This document shows, piece by piece, positions 34,293-46,022 of a stretch of DNA of 64,000 nt (positions are counted from its first letter, which is position 1; the number at the start of each line of letters is the position of its first letter). A program made the position numbers and the translations under genes. The DNA is from Neonectria sp. B-13 (taxonomy: Eukaryota > Ascomycota > Sordariomycetes > Hypocreales > Nectriaceae): NCBI GenBank assembly GCA_002682825.1, contig NOKP01000013.1:1019351-1083350 (forward strand), written 5' to 3'. Below the pieces are notes generated by a model that did not search any database, was not told where the DNA came from, and saw only the letters and a list, made by a program, of their open reading frames with translations.

Positions 34293-35454
34293 TTAGAACT
34301 TATACACCTGCTCGGACGTGTAGCCAAGCTCATTGAGAGCACCAGTCAGCTCGCCCTGGTCCTTGGGGCTAACCTTGTTGCCGGAGATGGCGTTCATCAG
34401 GCCGGGAGGGCCGCACACAAAGACCTTGATGTTCTCGCTCTTAGGCTCAGGGAGCACAGTCTTCAGGAGATCCTTGCTAATAAAGCCGCTGTTGCCAGCC
34501 CAGTTGGCAGGGGGCTTGTCCAGGACGTAGAAGGCACGGAAGCGCTGGGGGTAGGTGTTCTCGAGCTCATCGAACTTCTTCTTGAGAAGAATATCCTCCT
34601 CGGTGACGTTGCCGAAGATCAGCGTGACCTTGGTCTTGTCCTCAGGGTTCTTGAAGATGCCGCGGAGGAGCTGGTACATGGGGGTGATGCCAGTGCCACC
34701 GGCAACGAGCGCGACATGGTCGTGCTTGTTGGCTGACCACGGGTACTTGGGCAGAGGGCCCTTGATGTCGAGGGTCTGGCCAGGAGTCAAGGTGTGGATG
34801 TGGGAGCTCATGGGGCCGTCGGGGTACTTCTTGACCACGAGGTCAAGGAAGCCCTGCTCGTCTAGAAGACAGCGTTAGAAGCTAGGGGGGAAACGTAGCA
34901 CCTGTAGAACATACCCTCATCACTGGTAGGGGTGTAAGGTCGGAGAGTGGGCTTCTCGGCACCCTCAGCCTTGAACTTGGTGAGGATAGCGCTGGTGACG
35001 GGCAGGCCGGAGACCTGGTCGCTCTCGGGAAGCTCGAAGCGGAGACGCTTGGTGTTGTGGTTGATGACCTCGACCTCAGACAACTTGAGAGAGAGCCAGC
35101 CTTGATCGCCTCCAATGAAGGCCTTCTTGGGCTCAGCAACCACCGCCTTCTTCACCTCGGCCACAGCGGCGGGCGATCGGCTGTAATACCAGTAGCCAGC
35201 ACCGGCGGCCAGACCGGCGGCGCCAGCCACGAATACGAAAGCGTTGGAACCGCCCCCAGCGCCGGCCTCAGTGGCATAACGGCGGATTTGCTGAGCGACG
35301 AGTTAGCAACTGGATGCGATGCGATCTACAGCTCCGCGGGAGACGTGCGGTCGCGGGGTCATGCCAATGCAACCCTCCCGTGGCTCGATGAATGGATGAA
35401 AGGGCCGCATACCTTCTTGAGCGGCTGCGCCGCGCGGATAGTTCTGGAAAACAT
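34293..35454 (-). CDS. mcr1: mitochondrial NADH-cytochrome b5 reductase
   Basis: Three exons (35454-35413, 35290-34915, 34861-34293) give 328 residues. The N-terminus is a basic mitochondrial presequence ([24 protein letters not shown]) followed by a membrane span ([20 protein letters not shown]), as in yeast Mcr1, which occurs in outer-membrane and intermembrane-space forms. FAD binding is shown by RPYTPTS, and NADH binding by [12 protein letters not shown] and [10 protein letters not shown]. It passes electrons from NADH through FAD to cytochrome b5 or other acceptors, supporting sterol synthesis and oxidative-stress defence. Length and all motifs are normal, and both introns are clear GT-AG with conserved positions. 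Confidence 0.96.
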
Positions 35455-36817
35455 ATTTTTGGGTTCGGAGTACCTGACTAGAGGTCAATTGAACTAATTG
35501 GCCGGAGAGATGAAGGTATCGCGGCGGGGATGGTCGGAGAGGAAGCTGGTTGCAGTTATGCAGACGTGCTGGAGCTTAGTTATTTCGCAGTTCGGCACTC
35601 CGAATCCTCGCGAGTGATGACGTTATCGCATCACGTGACGCAGCGGAGCCCTTGGGAACAGCCCCCCGAATAGTGCCGACCTCGGAAACACGGATATGAC
35701 GGACGCTTGTTGGCGGGGATGGATTCAATGGATTAGAATGTAGTTTATTTCAGATTGGTAATCCAAAGCGGGAAGCGGAGTAGCTTCAGTAGTTCATGTA
35801 GGTCGTCATGTCTCGCCCTAGCAATCTTGGTCCTGGGGATGCTTACTCGTCGGAACCCCGGATTCTCGGCTTCCTATCCGTATTCGTCAGCGTTCAGTCG
35901 AGTCTTAACTAGGTACCCCAGGTGTGCATGTAAGACGCGAAGCTAAACCTGACAACTTCTGAACATTGCTCGAAAATACATTAGTCTTCGAAATGCCGTA
36001 GTTTTGCCCGATTGCGTTCAAATATGGCTAGGTTGGTTGGGGTCGGTGTTGGTGTTGCTCACCCAAGTTAGTTATTCCCAGAACGACGCTCACTTGCTAG
36101 GTCAGCGTTGTTGCATATGATCCGAAAACTCAAAGGTAGGCAAGATGTAAGTTGATCAAGGGAGAAGGCGACAAAGGAAATGTCCGTCGGGCGGCGTGCA
36201 CTCAGCTTGTCTCACTAGTAGTGATACAAAATGGTTGCGTCTCCAGTGAGCTTCGGACAAGGAATTCACGAGGACACACGACAGTAGACCCAGCCTGCCA
36301 TTATCGACCAACACCACATGTTGAATTAGAGCTCGGCCTGCGCAGTAAGCCTTGCGCAGCATCCTCTCTTCACCCGTATAAATCTAAACACGCTATCCTC
36401 TCCTTGCTTCATCGAGCTCTTTGCCTCATCACTTCCTCGATTCCTCGTCGACCGCTTCTATCTCGCATCCTCCTCCGTATTATGCCACCATAAATAGCAT
36501 TGGTTTCAGTCTCTCCGCTGCTGCTTCTCTATCTCCGTTGCGTATGTCCTCATACCCTTGCCTGTCATGCAATGGTTCATCTTATTCAGCTCAGGTCGTC
36601 CACGGCTGTTCCAGATGGCAATGACACACAAGATCGGACCAATTCGATAGGTTGGGAGTTCGGTGGCGCCCTCGTATCTGGGTTCGTCGTCGCAAGTCGC
36701 CGTTCATCGAACCCATCCAGCATTATTGGTATATCCACCCATGTCCCGTCAGAAGAATACATCGAGTCATGAGCATCTTCAAGCGTGATAAATCTCTCGT
36801 CAGATCCCTAGATCTTG
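35455..36817. other. spacer between Mcr1 and the Nbp2-like gene
   Basis: About 1.36 kb with the Mcr1 promoter and the 3' flank of the Nbp2-like gene. ORFs on both strands are short and unconvincing. Confidence 0.4.
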
Positions 36818-38386
36818 TCACCGGTCCTCATCCATGGCATCTTCACCACTCTTTTCTTCCCCAATCGCGACACTTGGCTTTTCTTGGACCGGCGTCGTGT
36901 TGGCATCCGCCCTCTTTGCATCCTGGCTCTCTCTTCTCAGTGGCCCTGCATCTTGATGCTGGGAGAGTGTTGGCGTGTTCGCTTGGCTCCCTCCTCGCTG
37001 TCCGTGATAATGGACAACTTGAGGCGGAGCTTGGCCTGAGTGAAGGCCTAGCTGTTGGGTGGGGTACGGATCAAGATCTTTGCTCGAAGTCGAGAACATC
37101 GACACGATCGGCTGGTTGTACCCGTTAGTTGCGTTGCTGGAAGTTGGAGTGTGGCCATATTGACCGCTATGCTCCGCTTGGGTCGGCGTGCCCACATCAT
37201 TTGGGGAGCCAGAGCCCTCTCCGAGGTGGCCAGTCAGGCTGTTCATTCCTCCTTCAATGTCCCGAAGCAGACGGACATACTCCTCGGGAACTAGTCCGCT
37301 CTCCTGGGTCTTCGGGTCTTCCGCTACCAACCAGCCCTGGCCATGTCGATACGAGACCCATATGATTTGGCCCTCCGCCAAGGGCAGCTCGTTTTCATTC
37401 TCCCGCTCAAAGTCAAACAGGGCAACGGCTTTTCCATGGAATTCCTCATCCGGCGACGTGATAGTGAACTGATAATCGCGTGAGTAGCGAGATTGATCTT
37501 CGTCATTGAATCCAGGAGACGTTGGGGAACTGGCAGCGTCCGATCCGGGCTGATGCTGCTCGTTCCCCTCAGAGGGGCGGGGTTGCTGGGCGACATGGTA
37601 TGCGCGGCTGTGTCTCGCTTGGTCGGGTGGATAAGTGACATACTCTCCACCAGGGCCGTTCGCCTCGCCACCGTGGTTCACATAGTACCGCTCACTTCCA
37701 TCCCCGCCGGTCCCCACGTAATAGCCCCTCTCGAGGTCGTAGTTGGCAGAATGCGTCGCTGCCGTACCGTGGCTATCAATGTCGCGGCCTGTTCTTCCCC
37801 GGCCGAATGCCGTCGCGGCCGAGGTCGACTTGTGCTTACGGTGGCGCGTGGCTACAACTGGGCTCTGAAGGTCCTCATCCTCGCTGTACGGGGGCCCATC
37901 GCCAAAATGAATCGGGGCGAGTTCATGGCCGCGGTTGAAGCCGTCAGGGGCCCAAGAGTCCCAGGGCATTTTCTGCTCCCATGACGCGGGAGGGTCCGAA
38001 AGTCTGCGGTGCTCGCTTGCGGGGGTCGTCATGCCGGAGGGCGGCCCTGACGGCTCTGGGGGCGGGCCATAGTGCAAGGGGTGTGTGACGGGGTAGGCAA
38101 AGTCCCGCACCAACGTATATGAGAGGGTCGAGGGATAGGTGGGAAACATGTGAGAGGTTGGCCGAGACCTCGAGGGCGCGGAGCCCGTTGAGTATTGGGA
38201 GAGTCGGTTCTTGGAGGCGTGCGACATGGGGCGCGATAGGGTGCTTCGGCGCGATGCGGGAGAGGTGATCAGCGGCGGCAGCGCGGGGTGGTTAGGGTTC
38301 GGCGAGGAGGAAGCTGCTGCTGCTGCTGGGAGAGGAGGGGTTGCTGGAGCGGAAGTCGTCAACATCACCGCCGTCGTCGTCGTCAT
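36818..38386 (-). CDS. SH3-domain adaptor, Nbp2-like
   Basis: A single-exon ORF of 522 residues starting at the ATG at 38386 (the frame extends upstream to a GTG but has no earlier ATG). One SH3 domain lies at about residues 315-372: KAVALFDFERENENELPLAEGQIIWV, then GWLVAEDP and a final GLVPEEYVRLL. The N-terminal 300 residues are Ser/Pro/His-rich and disordered, and the C-terminus ends in an acidic tail (EEKSGEDAMDEDR). Domain order and the acidic end resemble Nbp2, the yeast adaptor that brings phosphatase Ptc1 to MAP-kinase kinases in the HOG and cell-wall pathways. That role is inferred from the SH3 type. The start lies in GC-rich low-complexity sequence, so an upstream exon cannot be excluded. 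Confidence 0.85.
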   Translation of the reverse strand: MTTTTAVMLTTSAPATPPLPAAAAASSSPNPNHPALPPLITSPASRRSTLSRPMSHASKNRLSQYSTGSAPSRSRPTSHMFPTYPSTLSYTLVRDFAYPVTHPLHYGPPPEPSGPPSGMTTPASEHRRLSDPPASWEQKMPWDSWAPDGFNRGHELAPIHFGDGPPYSEDEDLQSPVVATRHRKHKSTSAATAFGRGRTGRDIDSHGTAATHSANYDLERGYYVGTGGDGSERYYVNHGGEANGPGGEYVTYPPDQARHSRAYHVAQQPRPSEGNEQHQPGSDAASSPTSPGFNDEDQSRYSRDYQFTITSPDEEFHGKAVALFDFERENENELPLAEGQIIWVSYRHGQGWLVAEDPKTQESGLVPEEYVRLLRDIEGGMNSLTGHLGEGSGSPNDVGTPTQAEHSGQYGHTPTSSNATNGYNQPIVSMFSTSSKDLDPYPTQQLGLHSGQAPPQVVHYHGQRGGSQANTPTLSQHQDAGPLRRESQDAKRADANTTPVQEKPSVAIGEEKSGEDAMDEDR

Positions 38387-41300
38387 GCCTTGCAAGGCGA
38401 ATGGGGCGACGGTCGTGCGATCTCGCGCACACGGCCGCTGAGGCGCCAGGCAGTGGGCAATACGGCACACCCGGGGGCCGCGGTGGGACGACGGAACGAA
38501 GACGGGACCCGCGAGCGGAGAGCTGATGGGGACGAGGACGGAAACGACGGGGACGGAAACCGATGGATGAGGCGACCGCAGCGCCGAGGACTCGAGGTTT
38601 GACGGGCAAGAGGTTGGATCGTGCTCGTAGGGACAGCAGACGTCAAGTCAGCCGCAGCGCTAAGTCGAGAGAGGAGTCGGTTGGCGGGCTCCAGAGGAGG
38701 GTGGGATGAGCCAAGCCCTAATGCAAATGCGAGACGACCAGTCGTCAGGCGACAAGCAGGAAGAAAGGTCGAGGAACAAGCGGCGAAGCGGGAGGTTCGA
38801 TGATGGCAAAGGAGCGTAGAGAAGCAGAAGCAATGGGGCGGGCGGCGCAGAGGCGACAGGGACGCAGGAGCTGCGGAGGGCGAGCAACAAAGGGTTGGTT
38901 GGTGAAGTCAAGGAATGAGCCTGGGTTGGAGGTAAGTTAGTAGGCGGTTGGCAGAGATGGAGGGTGGAGCGGAGTGAGTGGGAGGAGGTGAGGCGAGGCT
39001 AGTTGGTAGTCGCAGTTGCAGTGGGGAGTCGAGGTACCTTACCCTTCTAACCTCCAAGGCAGTCAGTCTAACCTCCACTTCCTTCAGCGCTGCCCGCCTT
39101 TGCGCCCCCAGCTGCTGAGGCGACTGCACCTCGCTGTACTTCGTAGGCTGTAGCGCACCACACCACTGGAAGCAAGCGCGTCGCGCGCCAATCCTACTGG
39201 CTGAAGCTGCAGAGCCAGCGAGTCAGCGCCTGTAAGTCGGTCCCGGTAGCCCAGCCCAACAATGGGATTGGAGGCTGCCTGTCCCCGTCACCCGTCTTCG
39301 TGACCTCGGGCGAAGGCTATTCCCGCTGCTGCTCCGGCTGCGCTTATTGCTTTGTGGATAACAAGTCACAAATGACCTGCAGAGGATGGCGCGGAAGGAT
39401 AATCTAGCTCCGGGGTCGGTTGGTTATTGCTGTGGTTGTTGGAACCCGACTCTGCTCTCTCTGTTTCTACTACGTTAGGTCTCATTGAAACGTCAGAGTG
39501 AGGGGTCGACAAAGTGCTCCATCGCTCAGTGGGCTGTGGTGGGTGGGTGCAGGACGTGAGCGAAAAAGGGACTTTAGGTTGGTTACTCACATCGGATTGC
39601 AACCAGGATTGGTTACTCGGCACGCACTCAGTCAGTAAGTCACTGACTGGTTGCTTCTGTAGCACTCACTGATCCTACGTACGTGCAAACGAGTACCACA
39701 CATACGTCGCAATCGTGTCCTTGGTTTATCAGAGCACCTTGAACGATGGCCGAGGCAAGCGAGACGCGGCTTATGAGGAGGCGCCCCCGCCCCGGCTCGC
39801 CGTCTAACGTCGTTTGCATCTACGAATACCTACCTACCTATCCTGGTACACACTATTGATGTACGAACGTCGTATGGGCGAATTCGTACTCCATGCGAAC
39901 GGGGATCGCCCTGGGTCACCACCCGCCCAGCTGGAACCTCAACCTGGGATGGACGGCCCTGCTCATCTCTTGTCGGGCTATTCTGGCCGGGAGACGGGCA
40001 GGGTGCTTGAGGTCGCCATGGAAGCAATCTCCGGGGCCGGATCGCCGCCGTGGGAATCGGTTCCGGCATGCTAGGAAATTAGCCATCGTTATGGCGCGCA
40101 GCATGCTGAAACTCGAGGGAGGGCGGGCGGAGGGCGGGCGGGCGGCCAAGTTGGAGACTCAATGAATCAAGAGACAGAATACGCAGCATGGGCGTTAAGG
40201 ACAAGCCCACTAGGAAGCCGGGACACGGGTCGATCACCAGTGTTACCTTGCTGCACTTGCACGGCATCCATCTTCATGCAGACGACTCATCAACTCAAGC
40301 AGCCACAGCAGAGATGCAATGCAGCCCGCCCACCATGCGATCCGCCATGTTGTTCCGCGAGATGCCGCAATCCCACGGTACTATAAGCACGAGATAATTT
40401 CTTCAGACCCAGACAAGATTGAATAGCGCAATTGTCCAGCAGGGTTGTCACAGATGATGATGAATTGGCAATATTACCTCCCCTAGCAACTCAGGCCAGG
40501 CGGTCGGTGGACACGGCGCAGCAACAGCAGCCATGTTTTGATGGCTTCACAAACGCTCCCTTGCAAGTCGAGGGCCAAGTCCTCCCGAACCTTACGAATA
40601 CACATGTGAAAGTAGCTAGCCTAAGTCTAAAGCCGCGCTTTGTTCAGCTCTGTGCGAGCATCAGGCCTGGAAGGAGTTCGTCCCATCCCCCATGCTGGGC
40701 CATCGCATGCACACGAATCCCGCCGTCTATCGCTTTCAGACGTTCCGTTTCCCATGGCCATGTCCAACGATCTGAGACCCGACGACGCCCAAGCAGCAGT
40801 CATGCTGCCACCCGATTTCTATTTTTGGTGGCAATGCACGGACCTAGACGGGTGGCTGTTAGCAAGGTATATTGATTGGACTTACCCAATGCGTCGATCG
40901 TTTCAGGTTATGCGGGCACTAGTAGCCAATTGCCAGCGCCGGGGGATCCAGTTGGCGCAATGACACCAACGGCTTATGGGCGAGCACTTACGGAAGGTAA
41001 CTGGAAGACCCCGACACGCTCACAACGGGAACTGAGTGAGTTCGCTGTAGCTTGCACGGCATCGTCTAGTTTTTGAAGCGTGTATGGTAAACTAAAGTAT
41101 ATTTCCCATGTGGTCTTTCTTTTTCTGAGAGATTATCATCCTGTAAACACAGATATTGAGGGCGGAGGAGGGAGGCATCATGCCTGGATGGGTTGACGGT
41201 GAGCCTAAAGGTGACGACAACTCGATCACGTCCGAGGCCACCTAATAAACGTTGATGCCGAGACAAATGAAGAACCCCACAGCAATTTCACCATCAAGGC

Positions 41301-41889
41301 CTAACGACCGCAGTGTCAATGATGACTTTTTACTTCGTGCCTGATGAGGCAACTTAAAGACCTTCCACAGTTGCATGGCAGTGTCACCGGTTGGTTACCT
41401 AAGCAGATGTTACCTAAGCCAACTCGTTAGAGCGGATAAACTCATGCGCCGGTTTTTAGCCGGGGTTTTGGAACTTCCCACACAAAGCCACGCGCAGCTT
41501 TTCCTCAAGTTCTTCACAACATCCATCAACAACAACGAGCGGTCAATTCCACGACACAAGGGCGCAGAGCGAACCACGCAGTGATGACCCGATCACCAGC
41601 ACGCTGATTCACGCTTGACACAGTAAGTCATCTACAGATACAACCTGCATCCCCCTTCTGTGATGAGTTCAATAATATTGGAGCTGTCTGAATTTCTTTG
41701 TTGAAAAGACAATATACGCAACTTAACCTGAATGAAGATCCCTCGCAACCAGCCTTGTTCGAATTGTTGACTAGAACATCTGCTGACCAATCCCAGTACC
41801 ACGCAAACTCTGTCTTTCCCACAGAGAATGCCACGGGACCTCACTCATCGGAATCTGCGTTTTCCATACGGCTAGACATTCGACTCATC
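38387..41889. other. 3.5 kb spacer
   Basis: Between the divergent Nbp2-like and Ssu72 genes. Only short ORFs occur. The best, 40754-40963 (69 residues from an ATG, with a possible 40-nt intron at 40867-40906), has no recognisable family and is not called. The first 700 bp upstream of 38386 are purine-rich and probably promoter or leader. Confidence 0.4.
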
Positions 41890-42716
41890 ATGGAGGTTGC
41901 GAACGGAATCTCCTCGGCTAAGGGCCAGGATGCCGCCTCAGGTCAGGCGGGGGGATACAAGCTTAAATTCTGCACTGTCTGCGCGAGCAATAACAACAGG
42001 TTCGTCGCCGGCATCTCCATTGGTTTTCTCTGTTCCCCATGACTGACCCTCGGCTTAGATCCATGGAGGCTCACCTTCAACTCTCCCTGGCAAAGTATCC
42101 CGTCATTTCGTTTGGGACCGGTTCTCTTGTGCGCCTACCCGGCCCAACCATCACACAACCAAATGTTTATCACTTCAACAAGACCTCATACGATAGCATG
42201 TATAAGGAGCTTGAGTCCAAGGACCAGCGCCTATACAAGAACAACGGGATCCTGAACATGCTGGGCAGAAACCGTGACGTCAAATGGGGGCCCGAACGAT
42301 GGCAAGACTGGCAAGTCGGTGTGCCTCGTCTACAGCATTCCAAAGACCGAGGTAGCGATGGCACTGAAGGTGGCTTGGTTGACATAGTCATCACCTGTGA
42401 GGAGCGATGCTGGGATGCCGTCGTCGATGACCTACTCAACCGGGGCTCGCCAATCAACCGACCAGTGCACGTGATCAACGTTGAGATCAAAGACAACCAT
42501 GAAGAGGCCGCCATTGGTGGTCAAGGGATTCTAGATCTTGCCAACTCCCTCAACGCAGCAGCAGCGGAAGAGCGAGACGCTACCGGTGCCACTTCATTTG
42601 ACAATGGTAGTGTTGCAGCCAGAGCCACTTTTGATGAGCGTGTGCCCGATGTTCTGGCAGCCTGGCAAGAACGATGGCCCAACCTGCCAGCAACGTGGAC
42701 CCTGGCTTGGTTCTAA
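41890..42716 (+). CDS. ssu72: RNA polymerase II CTD Ser5/Ser7 phosphatase Ssu72
   Basis: Two exons (41890-41999, 42059-42716) give 255 residues. The catalytic P-loop CASNNNRS (CX5R type) spans the intron: [17 protein letters not shown]. Further Ssu72 landmarks are [59 protein letters not shown] (the catalytic acid lies here) and the C-terminal [13 protein letters not shown]. Ssu72 removes phosphates from Ser5 and Ser7 of the polymerase II C-terminal domain and works in the cleavage-polyadenylation factor during termination. The frame runs upstream of 41890 only from a TTG, so the ATG at 41890 is chosen; it gives a short variable N-terminus ([13 protein letters not shown]) before the conserved core. 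Length is typical for fungi. Confidence 0.95.
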
Positions 42717-45700
42717 CCAATGCATCCTGAAACAATAGACTAGACGGACAAGCATCCACATCGCAATCCGCAGTGTCTTGCAAACCACTTCTGCAAGATG
42801 CTATCTTGTACGATTGCAGATGCCCTTGAAGCTGATGTCAATCGTCACGGGAGGATGGCATCAGAGACATTAGCAAATCTTGTCGGCATTGTTGCCAAAC
42901 GGATCAACCACCAACGCACGATATCCTCATGGTTTTGGGCGACTCGAACCCTAGGGCGAATTCTTCCTCGGAGGACTAGACACTGAGGTTGACCTGGGAT
43001 AAGCCTTACCCGGATCCCATGATCTTGGCACTGAAGATCCAAAATTGGACTCTTGCCCGGATCGGCAGATGGTTACTAACTAACATTGGTGATCTGTGCC
43101 GACTGCTTCCTGAAACCTTTGGAGTGTATCATGACACTCCGACTCACTCCCAACCCTTGGGAACCGTAGAATACTTCTCGTTCTCGTGTTCGGGTAACAC
43201 TGTGTCTTCGTGCGAAACCAGCACGAGCTCGTTCGTCTACATCGGAACGACTCATTGAGCAGGTAGCACGACTCGAGCATCCGACTGTCCACAGTATTCG
43301 GACAGATCGCTACACCTCGATACACTATCCTCCGTCCCAAGCCCAACATTAAAATCTCTCGACATGAAGTAGATGGCGCTATTCAAGGAGCCTCTCACAG
43401 CGTATTGTGTTTTCATGACTCTGATCGACGGATGAGCGGGCATAACGTCAGCGCCAGCTCGCGCTACAATGGCGATTATCCAGATTGTCTTATGCAGCAC
43501 GGCAAACGGTCAGAATGTGTCCGGCTGCTTGTGCCAGGTGGAGAGTTGATGTGACTTGTGCATCCAGTGGAATACACCACTTTGTGAACGGAGTATTTGC
43601 ATTCTGATTTCATACAGTGGTTGCGCCAGGCCAACACCAAGGAACCTTGCCTTTCTTGCGGGATGCTCGGGCACCGGCTCTGAGCGGACCGGGGGCACTT
43701 CAGAAGTGGGCTGGCCAGCCCCAGGCCGCCGATGCAGAGGTCCGGACTCAAAGGAGTCTCGGAGAAAGACGTTTCGTTTCAATGGTCGTCCTTCTTGAGC
43801 GTGTTGTGTCTCCTGGAGTCCAAGTAAGGATTATTCTCTTCTGAGCAAGCCGAGGACGCAGACCGGCGGGTGAGAGTCAGCAGAGCTTGTAGATCATGCT
43901 GGGGATAGTTGATTTGGTCGGGATTATGACCATGGCAGGATGACCGTAGCAAGACATGGATAGCAAGAGGCTTCTGAAAGTACGAACTGCATCTAGACTC
44001 CGCCTCCTCGGTGGACACAATGGAAGTGGACGTTGGCAAATTACGTGGCTATTATGGCATCTAGATATGAAGAGTTGTATTTTGTACTCTGCATATATTC
44101 GTAGGATGTCAAGGTAACTCTGCCAGCCTTTGTCTTGTTGGCTTTGTGGCCCTGAAAATAAACGTCGCCCCCCCCCCAGTACCCAGCAGTATCGAAGTCG
44201 CGTGCTCTCCTGAATGAAACTGAGATTGGATGAAGAGCTCGGGTTGTGCAGCCATTGACAAGCCTGCCCTAGACACGCAACCTTCTAGTCCAGGGGAAGG
44301 AGACACACGGAAGGGCGGACCTAGATAGTACGTATTGGTAGTACCAAGCACACAGCGGAGACCACAGGGACAGAAGGATATGGACTGAAGGAGTTGAAGA
44401 TGGGCTAATTTTAGTGACTATCCTCTCCCATGCCGCGCAATGGCAGCGCGTTGTCCAAATTTGTTCAACGCCACCGGTGGGAAGGGCTGATTTTGACAGC
44501 GCGAGCCGGAGGCTTGCTCCCAGTACCTTACCCTGCCAACTCGAAGAGCATCCAGGCTCCAGGAGTTGAGTCTAGGTGGCTCCGTCCCCTCTCCCAGGAG
44601 AGCCATCCCCAGCGCCTCCAGCTCGTTAGGGGCTGCTAATTACTGTAGGTCCGGGTAGCCGCCCAGCCGCCGGCGAATCACTAGGGGCGGTGTGCTGGGA
44701 ACGGGACGCTGCCACGCTGGAAGGGACGCTGGGAGGCTGCCGGCTTCAGGGGGAAGGCGCCAGTCGATAGCCTGTCGAAGCACTAATAAGGTTGGCCCTG
44801 GCTTTGAGCGCCGAGTGCGATCCTGGGAAGGGGGGTCGGAGCAGTATCGAGATTGGACACAGTGAGCTGAGCGCTGAGTGCCATGCGATTCAGAGTGAGG
44901 CGGCAGGCCGCTCGATTCTCTCTGCCACTGACACGCCCAGGCTGCTTTGTCCCTTGCATCCGCATCTCTAACCGCAGCCCATCCAGCCATTCATCGCCTT
45001 GTGCTGCAACCACTCCCGCTCGACTCAACCACTCATCAGTCTGCTGTTGCACCCATCCATCGTCTTTGTCTTCGGTAGCAGAGCAATTGCTTGCACACTG
45101 CTGCTGCCGCTCTTACCGCTCGCCTCGTGGCTCTTTGCGCACCCGCGGCTCTCGCGGACAGACTCAGCATCGTCGTCGTTGTCGGCCTCGTCATCTGCAG
45201 ACTGCAGAGTAGGCCATCGACCGGTAGGTGGATTCGAGAAATTGCAAGTCGATTGTCGATATCATCGCTAGCAGGGGAGCCATGTTAAGTTGGCAACCGA
45301 CCAATAGCTCATTTCCCGACCGTCGAGATCTGTGCCGCCCAGAGACCCTCGCCATCACAATCACACTGAACATTGCCTGTGCTGTCAACTTTGCTTGTGC
45401 TTGTGCTCGTGCTTGATTCTTGCACCGAACACACTGGACAATTTGTCACTAGAAGTGGACGCTTTGCACACAGTACGAAAGAAGCTGAACCAGGGATTCA
45501 CACATTCACAAAATCAGATACCCACAACACCCACGCCCCCCCCCCCAATTCGGTCCAGCCCCATCCAACCCCCTTTTGGTACCAAACCGACCGTCACCCC
45601 CTTCGCAGGGTTCGCAGAGCCGTGGAGTCGCAGAGTCGCCTTCCTCTTGTTCCACCGTCCACGGCACACCGAACTGATCGAGCCTCATCCCCTTCCCCGG

Positions 45701-46022
45701 TTGCCCGCCTCTCTCAGGTCTCACGTCCGCCCTCGTCTCCGCCACTGCCGACCGACTTTGACTACCAGACCCGGGATCGTTGAGGTTCAGACAAAACTCC
45801 CCGTCCATCAGATACCTTCGGCCCCCCGGAGACCTCTTGGCATCACGCCCCTGAAGGGACACCAATCGTGTGGGGGAACCTAGCCGTCGATTCCAGGGAC
45901 GACGCACCTGCATTTTCGTCTGGTCCCGCGTGGCGCCTTTATGAGACAAGCGACTGGCTGTGCTTCGTTTCCCTCCAGTCTCCCGCCGTGCGACACCTTC
46001 TCCCCGACATTTTTCTACCATC
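42717..46022. other. 3.3 kb spacer upstream of Spa2
   Basis: No gene recognised. Poly-C runs occur at about 44168-44178 and 45537-45548. The last ~1 kb is C/T-rich and likely the Spa2 promoter and leader. Small ORFs on both strands look random. Confidence 0.4.

Noticed and set aside
40754..40963. Possible 69-residue gene with a 40-nt intron
   Set aside because: The intron is at the lower size limit and splicing would end the protein at once; no family recognised.
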